Below are positions 16,934 through 25,289 of a stretch of 53,710 bases of DNA, in pieces. The position numbers and the translations under genes were made by a program. A model generated the notes under the pieces. The model saw nothing but the letters and a program-made list of their open reading frames with translations. It searched no databases and was not told the origin of the DNA. This DNA comes from Rhodocyclaceae bacterium. GTDB lineage: Bacteria; Pseudomonadota; Gammaproteobacteria; Burkholderiales; Rhodocyclaceae. Position 1 is the stretch's first letter; each line of letters starts with the position of its first letter. The stretch spans positions 1-53,710 of the forward strand of contig JAOADW010000019.1 in the NCBI GenBank assembly GCA_026417115.1. Direction: 5' to 3'.

Positions 16934-17360
16934 ATTGCATCTCGTCGTCCAATACGCTACCGACGAAAGCGACTTGCCCACGCGCCCTCAGCTGCGCCGC
17001 TGGCTCAGCGCGGCGCTGGAAAAGCCTGCCTGCGTGACCTTGCGATTCGTCTCCGAAGCGGAGGGCCGCACGCTCAATCGCGACTATCGCGGCAAGGACT
17101 ATGCGACCAACGTCCTTTCGTTCGGCTATGAAAACGCGGAAGAAGTCTGCGGAGATCTCGTGCTATGCCCACGCGTCGCCCGACGTGAGGCGCAGGAGCA
17201 AGGCAAGCCGTTCTTGCATCACCTCGCACACCTCGTCATACATGGTATGCTACACCTGCAAGGGTATGACCACGAGCGCGGCGCGCGCGCGCGGCGCCAG
17301 ATGGAAGCGCGCGAGCGGGAAATCCTCGCGCGTTTTCGTATTCCCGACCCTTACGTCTGA
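16905..17360 (+). CDS. ybeY: endoribonuclease YbeY
   Basis: The 151-residue product contains the metal-binding motif HGMLHLQGYDH at about 113-123 (H-x3-H-x5-H) and NRDYRGKDYATNVLSF, both hallmarks of YbeY, which matures 16S rRNA 3' ends and degrades defective 70S ribosomes. The ATG is one of a tandem ATGATG (16902/16905); a TTG at 16935 is possible but would remove residues usually present. There is no good ribosome binding site, consistent with coupling to the overlapping phoH gene. Confidence 0.93.
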   Translation: MPPASKKAHRLHLVVQYATDESDLPTRPQLRRWLSAALEKPACVTLRFVSEAEGRTLNRDYRGKDYATNVLSFGYENAEEVCGDLVLCPRVARREAQEQGKPFLHHLAHLVIHGMLHLQGYDHERGARARRQMEAREREILARFRIPDPYV

Positions 17361-17362
17361 TC

Positions 17363-18202
17363 ATGGATCCTGCGCGAAGTCGACCGTCGTTTCTTGAACG
17401 GCTTTCGATGATGCTGCTCGGCGAACCCGAAGACCGCGAGCAGTTGATCGAGCTCCTACGCCGCGCCCAAGAGCGCCATCTGATGGACGCGGACGCCTTG
17501 TCGATCATCGAAGGCGCGCTTGCCGTCTCGGAAATGGCGGTGCGTGAGATCATGGTGCCGCGCGCGCAGATGGATGTCGTCTCGATCCATGACCCGCTCG
17601 AGAAGATCGTCGCCTTTGCGCTCGATACGGCGCATTCGCGTTTTCCGGTGATCGGCGACAGTCGTGACGACGTCATTGGCATCCTCCTCGCCAAGGATTT
17701 GTTGCGCCCCTTCGCAGGCCGCGAGTTCGACCTGCGCGACAGCCTGCGGCCAGCGGTGTTCATTCCCGAATCGAAGCGGCTCAATGTGCTCCTGCGCGAA
17801 TTTCGCGTCTCGCGCAATCACATGGCGATCGTCGTCGACGAATATGGCGGCGTGGCCGGTCTCGTCACCATCGAAGACGTGCTCGAACAAATCGTCGGCG
17901 ACATTGCCGACGAATACGATTTCGACGAGGAAGCGGGCAACATCGTGCTCGACAATACCGGCCGCTACCGCGTCAAGGCGGCGACCGAGATCGCGGATTT
18001 CAATACGGCCTTCGGCACCCATTTTTCCGATGAGCATGCCGACACGGTCGGCGGCCTCTTGCTCCATCATCTCGGCCGCTTGCCCAAGCGCAACGAAGTC
18101 ATCGTCTTGGACGGCGTGCGATTCCAAGTCTTACGCGCCGATGGCCGACGCGTGCACACCCTGCTCGTCGATCGGCCGCCGTTGGAAAGTTCTGGCGCGT
18201 AA
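17363..18202 (+). CDS. corC: CBS-domain transporter-associated protein CorC/YbeX
   Basis: The 279-residue protein has two CBS domains (about 65-185; VREIMVPRAQMDVV, SRFPVIGDSRDDVIGILLAKDLL, MAIVVDEYGGVAGLVTIEDVLEQIVGDI) followed by a CorC_HlyC domain with DTVGGLLLHHLGRLP. There is no membrane segment, so it is the soluble YbeX form. YbeX is linked to magnesium homeostasis and to ribosome metabolism with YbeZ and YbeY. It lies two bases after ybeY and two before lnt, the conserved cluster. Confidence 0.94.
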   Translation: MDPARSRPSFLERLSMMLLGEPEDREQLIELLRRAQERHLMDADALSIIEGALAVSEMAVREIMVPRAQMDVVSIHDPLEKIVAFALDTAHSRFPVIGDSRDDVIGILLAKDLLRPFAGREFDLRDSLRPAVFIPESKRLNVLLREFRVSRNHMAIVVDEYGGVAGLVTIEDVLEQIVGDIADEYDFDEEAGNIVLDNTGRYRVKAATEIADFNTAFGTHFSDEHADTVGGLLLHHLGRLPKRNEVIVLDGVRFQVLRADGRRVHTLLVDRPPLESSGA

Positions 18203-18204
18203 GC

Positions 18205-19638
18205 ATGCGCGCGCTCGTTGCGCTCGTTTTAGGCCTGGCCACGACCATCGCGTTCGCGCCCGTGTCTCTTTTCCCGCTTGCTTGTCTGACGCTGGCGGCG
18301 CTTGCCTGGCTTTGGCGCGACGCGGCGACTCCAGGCGCGGCAGCGGCGCTGGGATTTTCCTGGGGGTTGGGGTTTTTCCTAGCGGGCGTGTCCTGGGTCT
18401 ATGTGAGCCTCCACGACGTCGGGGGCCTTGCGGCGCCGCTCGCGGCGCTCGCCACGTTCTTGTTCTGTGGCTACCTTGCGCTTTATCCCGCGCTCGCGGC
18501 TTACCTCTTCCGGCGTTTTTGCACAGGAGAAGGCTATCGGGACGCTGGGCTCTTTGCGGCGTTCTGGATGCTTTCGGAATGGCTGCGCGGCGCGTTGCTG
18601 ACGGGCTTTCCCTGGCTTTCGCTCGGCTATGCGCAGACGCCGCCCTCGCCGCTCGCGGGCTATGCGCCCATCCTGGGCAGCCTGGGCGTGGGCTGGATAG
18701 TCGCGGGCTGTGCCGCTTTGCTGGCTTTCGCCGGGCGCCGCCTGCGCGCCTGGGGCGCTCTGGCGGCCGTGTTCGTCACAGGGGCGCTTTTGCGCGGCAT
18801 GGATTGGACACACCCCGTCGGCGCGCCGGTGCGCGTGGCGCTCTTGCAGGGCAACGTGCCGCAAAGCCTCAAATGGCGTCCGGAATATTTGACGCTGTCG
18901 CTCTCGAGCTATCTGGAGCTCGCGCAGGGGCTCGAAGTGGATCTCGTCGTCCTGCCCGAGACGGCGATCCCGCTTTTTTTCGATCAGATTCCGCCGGCCG
19001 TGCTGGAACGCCTTGGAGGCGGCAAAGGGCTTTTGCTCGGCGCCGCGGTGCGCGAACGCGAGGGCGCTTATGTCAACGCGGCGGTCGGTCTCGAGGGGGC
19101 CGGCCGGCAGGCTTATGTGAAACGCCATTTGGTGCCGTTTGGGGAGTTTGCGCCGCCCGGCTTTTCTTGGTTTTTCACGCTCGTCGATATCCCGATGAGC
19201 GATTTCACGGCCGGACCTCGACGCCAGCCGCCCCTCTCGCTCGCGGGATTGACGATCGCGCCGACGATTTGCTATGAAGATGTATTCGGCGCCGAGGTGC
19301 TCGATTTCTTTCCGCACGCGACGCTGCTCATCAATCTTTCCAACACCGCCTGGTTCGGCGATTCGCTCGCACAGCCCCAGCATCTGCAGATCCTTGCGAT
19401 GCGCGCGCTCGAAAATGGCCGCATGGCGCTTGCGGCCACCAATACCGGCATTACCGCCGCGATCGCTCCCGATGGCCGCGTGCTCGACCGACTGCCGGCC
19501 TTCACGCGCGGCGTCTTGCGCGTCGAGGCGCAGGGCTATGGCGGCGTAACGCCCTATCAGCGCTGGGGAGACGCCCTGGCCTTGATCGTGGGCGGGCTGC
19601 TGGGTGCGCCTGCGCTGTGGTCGAGGCGCAACCGGTAG
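18205..19638 (+). CDS. lnt: apolipoprotein N-acyltransferase
   Basis: A 477-residue inner-membrane enzyme with about six N-terminal hydrophobic segments (to about 200) and a C-terminal nitrilase domain. The catalytic triad is visible as E252 in [10 protein letters not shown]306 in [10 protein letters not shown] and C356 in [10 protein letters not shown]. It transfers an acyl chain from phospholipid to the amino-terminal cysteine of lipoproteins such as the LptE encoded here. Near its end it overlaps no gene; glyQ starts 26 bases later. Confidence 0.96.
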   Translation: MRALVALVLGLATTIAFAPVSLFPLACLTLAALAWLWRDAATPGAAAALGFSWGLGFFLAGVSWVYVSLHDVGGLAAPLAALATFLFCGYLALYPALAAYLFRRFCTGEGYRDAGLFAAFWMLSEWLRGALLTGFPWLSLGYAQTPPSPLAGYAPILGSLGVGWIVAGCAALLAFAGRRLRAWGALAAVFVTGALLRGMDWTHPVGAPVRVALLQGNVPQSLKWRPEYLTLSLSSYLELAQGLEVDLVVLPETAIPLFFDQIPPAVLERLGGGKGLLLGAAVREREGAYVNAAVGLEGAGRQAYVKRHLVPFGEFAPPGFSWFFTLVDIPMSDFTAGPRRQPPLSLAGLTIAPTICYEDVFGAEVLDFFPHATLLINLSNTAWFGDSLAQPQHLQILAMRALENGRMALAATNTGITAAIAPDGRVLDRLPAFTRGVLRVEAQGYGGVTPYQRWGDALALIVGGLLGAPALWSRRNR

Positions 19639-19664
19639 AATGGTGTTTTTGGCTCGGCGAGACC

Positions 19665-20582
19665 ATGAAACCGACGTTGCAATCGATCATCCTGCGCTTG
19701 CAGGAATATTGGGACAAAGAAGGCTGCGCGATCCTCCAGCCCTATGACATGGAGGTGGGCGCGGGCACCTCGCACACCGCCACCTTCCTGCGCGCGCTTG
19801 GCCCGGAGCCTTGGCGCGCCGCCTATGTGCAGCCGTCGCGCCGCCCCAAGGACGGCCGCTATGGGGAAAATCCGAATCGACTGCAGCACTACTACCAGTT
19901 CCAAGTGGTGCTGAAGCCCGCGCCGGCGAATATTCTCGATCTTTATCTCGGCTCACTTGCCGCGTTGGGCTTCGATCTGAAGAACAACGACGTGCGCTTC
20001 GTCGAAGACGACTGGGAAAACCCCACTCTGGGCGCCTGGGGCCTTGGCTGGGAAGTCTGGATGAATGGCATGGAGATCACGCAATTTACCTATTTCCAGC
20101 AGGTGGGCGGCATCGATTGCCGACCGATCACGGGCGAAATCACCTATGGACTCGAGCGGCTCGCGATGTACCTGCAAGGGGTGGAAAACGTCTTCGATCT
20201 CGTCTATGCGCCGGGGCTTACCTATGGCGACGTCTTTCACCAGAACGAGGTCGAGCAATCGGCCTATAACTTCGAACATGCGGACGTCGACTTCTTGCTT
20301 GCGGCCTTTGCCGCCCATGAACGCCAAGCCAAGCATCTGATGGCGGAAAAGCTCGCCTTGCCCGCCTATGAGCAGGTGCTCAAGGCCGCGCACACTTTCA
20401 ATCTTCTCGATGCGCGCGGCGCGATCTCGGTGACCGAGCGCGCTGCCTACATCGGCCGCATCCGGAATCTTGCGCGTAGCGTCGCGCAAAGCTATCTCGA
20501 AGCGCGCGCGCGCTTAGGCTTCCCTTTGGCCCCCCGCGCGTGGGCCGAAGAGGCGCTTTCGCGACTGGCGGAAAAGAGGTGA
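19665..20582 (+). CDS. glyQ: glycyl-tRNA synthetase alpha subunit
   Basis: The 305-residue product begins [16 protein letters not shown] and shows the class II catalytic core elements [39 protein letters not shown] and [14 protein letters not shown]. Together with GlyS it forms the bacterial alpha2beta2 glycyl-tRNA synthetase. The ATG at 19665 matches the family start; the earlier in-frame ATG at 19617 lies inside lnt. TAGAAT at 19636-19641 may be a -10 element for a local promoter. Confidence 0.97.
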   Translation: MKPTLQSIILRLQEYWDKEGCAILQPYDMEVGAGTSHTATFLRALGPEPWRAAYVQPSRRPKDGRYGENPNRLQHYYQFQVVLKPAPANILDLYLGSLAALGFDLKNNDVRFVEDDWENPTLGAWGLGWEVWMNGMEITQFTYFQQVGGIDCRPITGEITYGLERLAMYLQGVENVFDLVYAPGLTYGDVFHQNEVEQSAYNFEHADVDFLLAAFAAHERQAKHLMAEKLALPAYEQVLKAAHTFNLLDARGAISVTERAAYIGRIRNLARSVAQSYLEARARLGFPLAPRAWAEEALSRLAEKR

Positions 20583-20586
20583 GCCG

Positions 20587-22689
20587 ATGCATCGCAATCT
20601 ACTCGTCGAATTGTGCGTCGAAGAATTGCCCCCCAAAGCCTTGCCACGGCTTTCCGAGGCGTTCGCGACGACGCTGGCCGCGCGCTTGCGCGAGGCTGGG
20701 CTGCTCGAAGAGGCCGCCGTGGCGACGCCTTATGCATCGCCGCGGCGCCTCGCCGTGCATCTGACCGAGGTGCGCGAGCGGGCGCCCGACCGCCTATTGC
20801 GACAAAAGCTGATGCCCGCGGCGGTGGCCTTCGATGCCGCCGGCAAGCCCACGCCGGCGCTTCTGAAGAAGCTTTCCGCTCTCGGCTATGATGAAAACGT
20901 CATCGAGCGGCTCGTGCGCGCGTCCGATGGCAAAACGGAAGCGGTCTTCCTCGACGCCGTGGCGCCTGGCGCAACCCTCGCCGCGGGCCTGCAACAGGCG
21001 CTCGATGCGGCGCTTGCTGCGCTGCCGATTCCGAAAGTGATGAGCTATCAGCTTCAAGACGGCTGGAGCACCGTGCATTTCGTGCGCCCCGCACACCGTC
21101 TCGTCGCGCTCTACGGCGAAGAAGTCGTGCCCGTGACGGCGCTGGGGCTTACGGCCGGACGGGAGACGTTGGGCCATCGCTTCGAAGCGGCCGTTCATCC
21201 CATCGTGCTCCAAAGCGCCGATCGCTATGTCGAGCAAATGCAGGAAGAAGGCGCCGTGATCCCCAGTTTTGCCGCGCGTCGCGCGGAAATCTGGCGGCAG
21301 CTCGAGGCGGCGGCGCAGCGAGAGGGTCTCGTCGTCGAGGAAGATCAGGCGCTTCTCGACGAGGTGACGGCGCTCGTCGAGCGTCCTTCCGTGTTCGTCT
21401 GCGCATTCGAACGCGAATTTCTCGCGGTGCCGCCCGAATGCCTGATCCTGACGATGAAGGCGAACCAGAAATATTTTCCGTTGTTTGAGGCGGATGGGCG
21501 GTTGAGCCATAAATTCCTCGTCGTCGCCAACGTGCGTCCACGCGATGCGCGCGCCGTGATCGCCGGCAACGAACGCGTCGTGCGGCCGCGTCTGGCGGAC
21601 GCCAAGTTCTTCTTCGAACAAGATCGCAAAAAATCGCTGCTCGACCGCATCCCTCAGCTTTCCCGCGTCGTCTACCATAGTCGCCTCGGCAGCCAGGGCG
21701 AACGCATCGAGCGCCTTGCGCAGCTTGCGCGTTTCTGTGGCGAAAGACTCGGCGGGAAAGCGCTCGCCAGCGCCGCAGACCGCGCTGCGTTGCTCGCGAA
21801 AGCCGATCTCGCCACCGAAATGGTCGGTGAGTTTCCTGAGCTGCAGGGGATCATGGGACGCTACTACGCGCTCGCCGACGGCGAGCCCGCGGACGTCGCC
21901 GACGCCATCGCCGATCATTACAGACCGCGCTTTTCCGGCGACGAGCTGCCACGCAATGATGTTGGCATTTGCGTGGCGCTCGCGGACAAGCTCGAAGCCC
22001 TTGCTGGGCTCTTTGGCATCCATGAATGGCCGACCGGCGAAAAAGACCCTTATGCCTTGCGCCGCCATGCCCTCGGCGTGTTGCGCATGCTCATGGAAAA
22101 ATCCTTGCCGCTTTCTCTCGATGCGCTCGTCGATGCGGCCTATGCGGCGTTTCCACCGGCCATGCTCGACGAGGCGACCAAAGAAAGGCTGCTCGATTTC
22201 TTCTTCGATCGCTTGGCGGGCCTTTTACGCGAGCAGGGCTACTTGGCCAAGGAAATCGACGCCGTGCTTGCGCTGCGCCCGATGCGCATCGCCGAGATCC
22301 CGGCGCGGCTTGCCGCGGTACGGCGTTTTTCATCGCTGCCCGAGGCGACAAGTCTCGCCGCCGCCAACAAGCGCGTCGGCAATCTGCTGAAGAAAGCCGA
22401 GCGCGTGGCCGACGAGGTCGATCCGGCCGCCTTCCTTGCCCCTGAAGAGCAAGCGCTCTACGCCGCGCTCCAGGAAATCGATCCGCGCGCCGAGGCGGCG
22501 TGCGCGCAAGGCCGCTATGCCGAAGCGCTGCAAATCCTCGCCGCCTTGAAGGAGCCGGTCGACGCCTTTTTCGAGCATGTGATGGTCAATGTCGAGGACG
22601 AGCGCCTGCGCGCGAATCGACTGGCGTTGCTGGCGAGGCTATCGGCGGCCATGAACCGGGTCGCCGACATCTCTCGGCTGTCGGCGTAG
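20587..22689 (+). CDS. glyS: glycyl-tRNA synthetase beta subunit
   Basis: The 700-residue protein starts LLVELCVEELPPKALPRL, the normal GlyS opening, and contains ECLILTMKANQKYFPL, SRVVYHSRLGSQGERIERL and KADLATEMVGEFPELQG with an HD-like domain and a C-terminal anticodon-binding domain. The beta subunit binds tRNA-Gly and is needed for charging. It follows glyQ by four bases. The length matches the family. Confidence 0.97.
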   Translation: MHRNLLVELCVEELPPKALPRLSEAFATTLAARLREAGLLEEAAVATPYASPRRLAVHLTEVRERAPDRLLRQKLMPAAVAFDAAGKPTPALLKKLSALGYDENVIERLVRASDGKTEAVFLDAVAPGATLAAGLQQALDAALAALPIPKVMSYQLQDGWSTVHFVRPAHRLVALYGEEVVPVTALGLTAGRETLGHRFEAAVHPIVLQSADRYVEQMQEEGAVIPSFAARRAEIWRQLEAAAQREGLVVEEDQALLDEVTALVERPSVFVCAFEREFLAVPPECLILTMKANQKYFPLFEADGRLSHKFLVVANVRPRDARAVIAGNERVVRPRLADAKFFFEQDRKKSLLDRIPQLSRVVYHSRLGSQGERIERLAQLARFCGERLGGKALASAADRAALLAKADLATEMVGEFPELQGIMGRYYALADGEPADVADAIADHYRPRFSGDELPRNDVGICVALADKLEALAGLFGIHEWPTGEKDPYALRRHALGVLRMLMEKSLPLSLDALVDAAYAAFPPAMLDEATKERLLDFFFDRLAGLLREQGYLAKEIDAVLALRPMRIAEIPARLAAVRRFSSLPEATSLAAANKRVGNLLKKAERVADEVDPAAFLAPEEQALYAALQEIDPRAEAACAQGRYAEALQILAALKEPVDAFFEHVMVNVEDERLRANRLALLARLSAAMNRVADISRLSA

Positions 22690-22788
22690 GCTTAGCATGG
22701 AAGCGGCGCTGCCCGGGAGGCCTTTGAGCAGCGACGGCAAAATGCGCTGGGTCTTGCTCGATGCATTCAAACGATGGGCGCTTGTGCG

Positions 22789-23322
22789 ATGAAGGCGATC
22801 ATTCTCGACCGTGACGGCGTCATCAACCGTGACTCTGATCTCTACATCAAGTCCCCTGCCGAATGGCAGCCGCTGCCGGGCAGTCTCGAGGCGATCGCGC
22901 GGCTCAATCATTGGGGCTGGCGCGTGATCGTATGCACCAACCAATCAGGCATCGGCCGCGGCTTGTTCGACATGGATACGCTCAACGCCATCCATGAGAA
23001 GATGATCCAAGCAGTGCGTCATGCAGGCGGCGAGATCGACGCCATCTTTTTCTGTCCCCACACCAATGCTGACCAGTGCAGCTGCCGCAAGCCCAAGCCG
23101 GGCATGCTGCTCGAGATTGCCGAACGCTATCAGATCGATCTTGCGCGCGTGCCGGTCGTCGGCGATTCCTTGCGCGATCTGCAGGCGGCGCTTGCCGTGG
23201 GCGCTCGGCCCATCCTCGTGCTCACCGGCAAAGGCAAGAAAACGCTCAACGATCCGGCTCTCCCCATTGGCATACCCGTGTTCGAGAATCTCGCCGCCGT
23301 CGCCGACAGCCTGACGCAATGA
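22789..23322 (+). CDS. gmhB: D-glycero-beta-D-manno-heptose-1,7-bisphosphate 7-phosphatase
   Basis: The 177-residue HAD enzyme has the nucleophile motif DRDGVINRD (D7, D9), CTNQSGIGRG, the zinc loop CPHTNADQCSCRKPKPGML and VVGDSLRDLQAA. It removes the 7-phosphate in ADP-heptose synthesis for LPS core. The ATG at 22789 gives the family N-terminus MKAIILDRDG; five extra residues from 22774 are not conserved. It overlaps plsC as ATGA. A 99-base gap after glyS holds no visible gene. Confidence 0.95.
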   Translation: MKAIILDRDGVINRDSDLYIKSPAEWQPLPGSLEAIARLNHWGWRVIVCTNQSGIGRGLFDMDTLNAIHEKMIQAVRHAGGEIDAIFFCPHTNADQCSCRKPKPGMLLEIAERYQIDLARVPVVGDSLRDLQAALAVGARPILVLTGKGKKTLNDPALPIGIPVFENLAAVADSLTQ

Positions 23323-24059
23323 ATTTCTTGCGCTCTGCTCTCTTCCTGCTCTATATGACGATCAGCGTCCCGCTCGTCGTCTTTTATCTTTTGTTGAACT
23401 TTTGGCAGTCGCCGCGCCGCCGCCGCCAGCTCGTCGAACCCTGGGTGCGCGCCACCCTATGGACGATCAAGCATGTGCTTGGCATCGACTGGCGCGTCGA
23501 AGGGCGCGAGAACATCCCCGACCGCCCATGCGTGATCTTGTCGAAGCATCAGTCGGCGCTCGAGACTTTCGCCCTGCAGGAAATCTTTGCCGATACGGTC
23601 TATGTCTATAAGCGAGAGCTGCATTGGTTGCCCTTCTTCGGGTGGGGCCTGCGGCTGATGCCCTTCATCGCCATCGACCGCGCGGCGGGCAAGGCGGCGC
23701 TGGCTGAAGTGGCGCAAAAAGGCAGCGATCGTCTGCGCGAAGGATATTCGGTGATCATCTTCCCGGAGGGCACGCGGGTGGCGCCGGGAGAGCGCAAGCG
23801 CTACAAGATCGGCGGCGCCTACCTCGCGGTGGCGGCGCAGGCGCCCGTCGTGCCCATCGCGCTCGACAGCGGCGAGTATTGGCCCAAGCGCGCGTTTTTG
23901 AAACGGCCGGGTACCGTGACGATTCGCATTGGCCCCCCGATCGATCCGGCGGGCAAGACGCCCGAGGCCGTCATGGCCGAGGTCGAAGGGTGGATCGAGG
24001 CGGAAATGCGCAAGATCGCCCCCCATCGTGATCGCCATGCCGCCGCAGAGAGCCCATAG
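23319..24059 (+). CDS. plsC: 1-acyl-sn-glycerol-3-phosphate acyltransferase
   Basis: A 246-residue membrane-anchored acyltransferase: an N-terminal hydrophobic segment (about 5-28), block I SKHQSALETF with H77 and E82, so an HX4E form of the usual HX4D, block II FIAIDR and block III FPEGTR. It makes phosphatidic acid from lysophosphatidic acid. It starts inside the gmhB stop, and its end overlaps the next gene by 23 bases. HX4E variants are seen in related bacteria and need not abolish activity. Confidence 0.93.
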   Translation: MNFLRSALFLLYMTISVPLVVFYLLLNFWQSPRRRRQLVEPWVRATLWTIKHVLGIDWRVEGRENIPDRPCVILSKHQSALETFALQEIFADTVYVYKRELHWLPFFGWGLRLMPFIAIDRAAGKAALAEVAQKGSDRLREGYSVIIFPEGTRVAPGERKRYKIGGAYLAVAAQAPVVPIALDSGEYWPKRAFLKRPGTVTIRIGPPIDPAGKTPEAVMAEVEGWIEAEMRKIAPHRDRHAAAESP

Positions 24060-24534
24060 CCAGCGCGCAGCGCATCGATTCCAGACGCGACAGCTCGCCT
24101 TGCCGTTGCCCCCCCGCGCACGTAAGGCCCCCGACGAGACCTGGCGCGCTGGAAAGAAGCTACCTTTCCTGGGCGGCGCCCTCTCCCTGCGCTTGGATCC
24201 CTGGGCGCCACACGCGCAGCGCGAGGGCGAGGTGCTGCGCATTCCCCTGCCGCCCGAGGCGAGCGCGCGCCAGATTCGCGACGCCGCGGAGTCTTGGCTA
24301 CGCGCCGAGGCATTGTCGCTATTTACCCGCTTGGCGTCTGCGCATGACCCGACCATCGAGGTGGTGTTGGCCTTCGGTCGCCACGCTCCCCGGCTGCGCC
24401 GCGACGGTAAGCGCCTGCGCTGCCATTGGCGGCTCATCGAGGCGCCTTTGGCCGAGATCGAGCGCGCAATCGCGCATATGCTCGCGCGTGAGCGCACACC
24501 AAGCGTAGAGCCTTTATTCCCGCACGAAGAATGA
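24037..24534 (+). CDS. YgjP/DUF45-like protein lacking the catalytic motif (probable pseudoenzyme)
   Basis: This 165-residue protein resembles the metallopeptidase encoded immediately downstream. LPFLGGALSLRL, the middle helix RDAAESWLRAEA and GKRLRCHWRLIEAPLAEIERAIAHML (from about 125) align with LPVLGRHAEVRL, RQALARRLLEY and GVRLNWRLVHLPESLVDYVIAHEV. The zinc motif HEVAH is replaced by HMLAR at 147-151, so the catalytic Glu and second His are gone, and the protein ends soon after, without the third-ligand region. It overlaps plsC by 23 bases and the downstream gene as ATGA. I infer a dead paralogue kept next to its active partner, perhaps as a regulator. The reading frame is intact, so it is not an obvious pseudogene. 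Confidence 0.72.
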   Translation: MPPQRAHSQRAAHRFQTRQLALPLPPRARKAPDETWRAGKKLPFLGGALSLRLDPWAPHAQREGEVLRIPLPPEASARQIRDAAESWLRAEALSLFTRLASAHDPTIEVVLAFGRHAPRLRRDGKRLRCHWRLIEAPLAEIERAIAHMLARERTPSVEPLFPHEE

Positions 24535-25280
24535 ACGTTCGTTCTGCTTCGCATGCGGTCTCATCCGGCGGGAGCGAGCCACGCTTTCTCTTTCTCGAGG
24601 GGCAGAAGGTCGAATATGGCCTCTTGCGCGGGCGGCGCAGGCTTTCGCTGCGCCTCGATGAACGGGGGCTCGTCGTGGGGGCGCCGCACGCCATGCCGCT
24701 TCATGAGATCGAACGTTTTTTGCACCGTCATCGGCATTGGATCCTCGAGGGACTCGCTCGTTGGCGCGCGCGGCGCATCGTGGCGATCGAGGACGGGCTC
24801 ATCTTGCCGGTGCTTGGCCGACACGCGGAAGTGCGCCTCATCGTGGGGCGCAACCAGGGCTATTGGGAAGAGCGGGGAGAGGGGTGGACGCTGTGGCTTG
24901 CGCGGTCTGCGCGCGCGCAGCCAGACCGCCTGCTTAGACAGGCGCTGGCGCGGCGCCTCCTCGAATACAGCGCGCCACGGCTTATCCACCATGCCGAAAA
25001 ACTCGGGGTTCCGGCGCCCCGCTTGCGGCTCATGTCGGCGCGCACGCGCTGGGGAAGCTACAGCCGCGCGGGAGGCGTGCGCTTGAATTGGCGGCTCGTG
25101 CATCTTCCCGAAAGCCTCGTCGATTATGTGATCGCGCATGAGGTCGCCCATGTGCGAGAAATGAACCATGGCCCGCGCTTCTGGGCGCTCGTGGCGTCGT
25201 TGATACCCGACTGGCGTACGCGCCGCGCCGAAATCCGACGCGCCGGCGAGCGGCTGCCTTGGTGGGGCGACGCACGCTGA
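24531..25280 (+). CDS. YgjP-type M48-like zinc metallopeptidase
   Basis: The 249-residue protein carries the YgjP/WLM-like (DUF45) layout: an N-terminal beta region (YGLLRGRRRLSLRLDERGLVV), the SARTRWGSYS segment, NWRLVHLPESLVDYVIAHEVAHVREMNHGPRFW with the HExxH zinc motif at 203-207 and a third histidine at 213, and a C-terminal tail. Relatives are cytoplasmic peptidases, one of them linked to HsdR degradation in restriction alleviation, but the substrate here is unknown. Translation is coupled to the inactive paralogue upstream. Confidence 0.9.
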   Translation: MNVRSASHAVSSGGSEPRFLFLEGQKVEYGLLRGRRRLSLRLDERGLVVGAPHAMPLHEIERFLHRHRHWILEGLARWRARRIVAIEDGLILPVLGRHAEVRLIVGRNQGYWEERGEGWTLWLARSARAQPDRLLRQALARRLLEYSAPRLIHHAEKLGVPAPRLRLMSARTRWGSYSRAGGVRLNWRLVHLPESLVDYVIAHEVAHVREMNHGPRFWALVASLIPDWRTRRAEIRRAGERLPWWGDAR

Positions 25281-25289
25281 AGCGGCGCT

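Noticed and set aside
24037..24534. Calling the upstream YgjP-like gene a pseudogene
   Set aside because: The frame is intact, coupled on both sides and retains family-like hydrophobic and WRL motifs, so an inactive but expressed protein is more likely.
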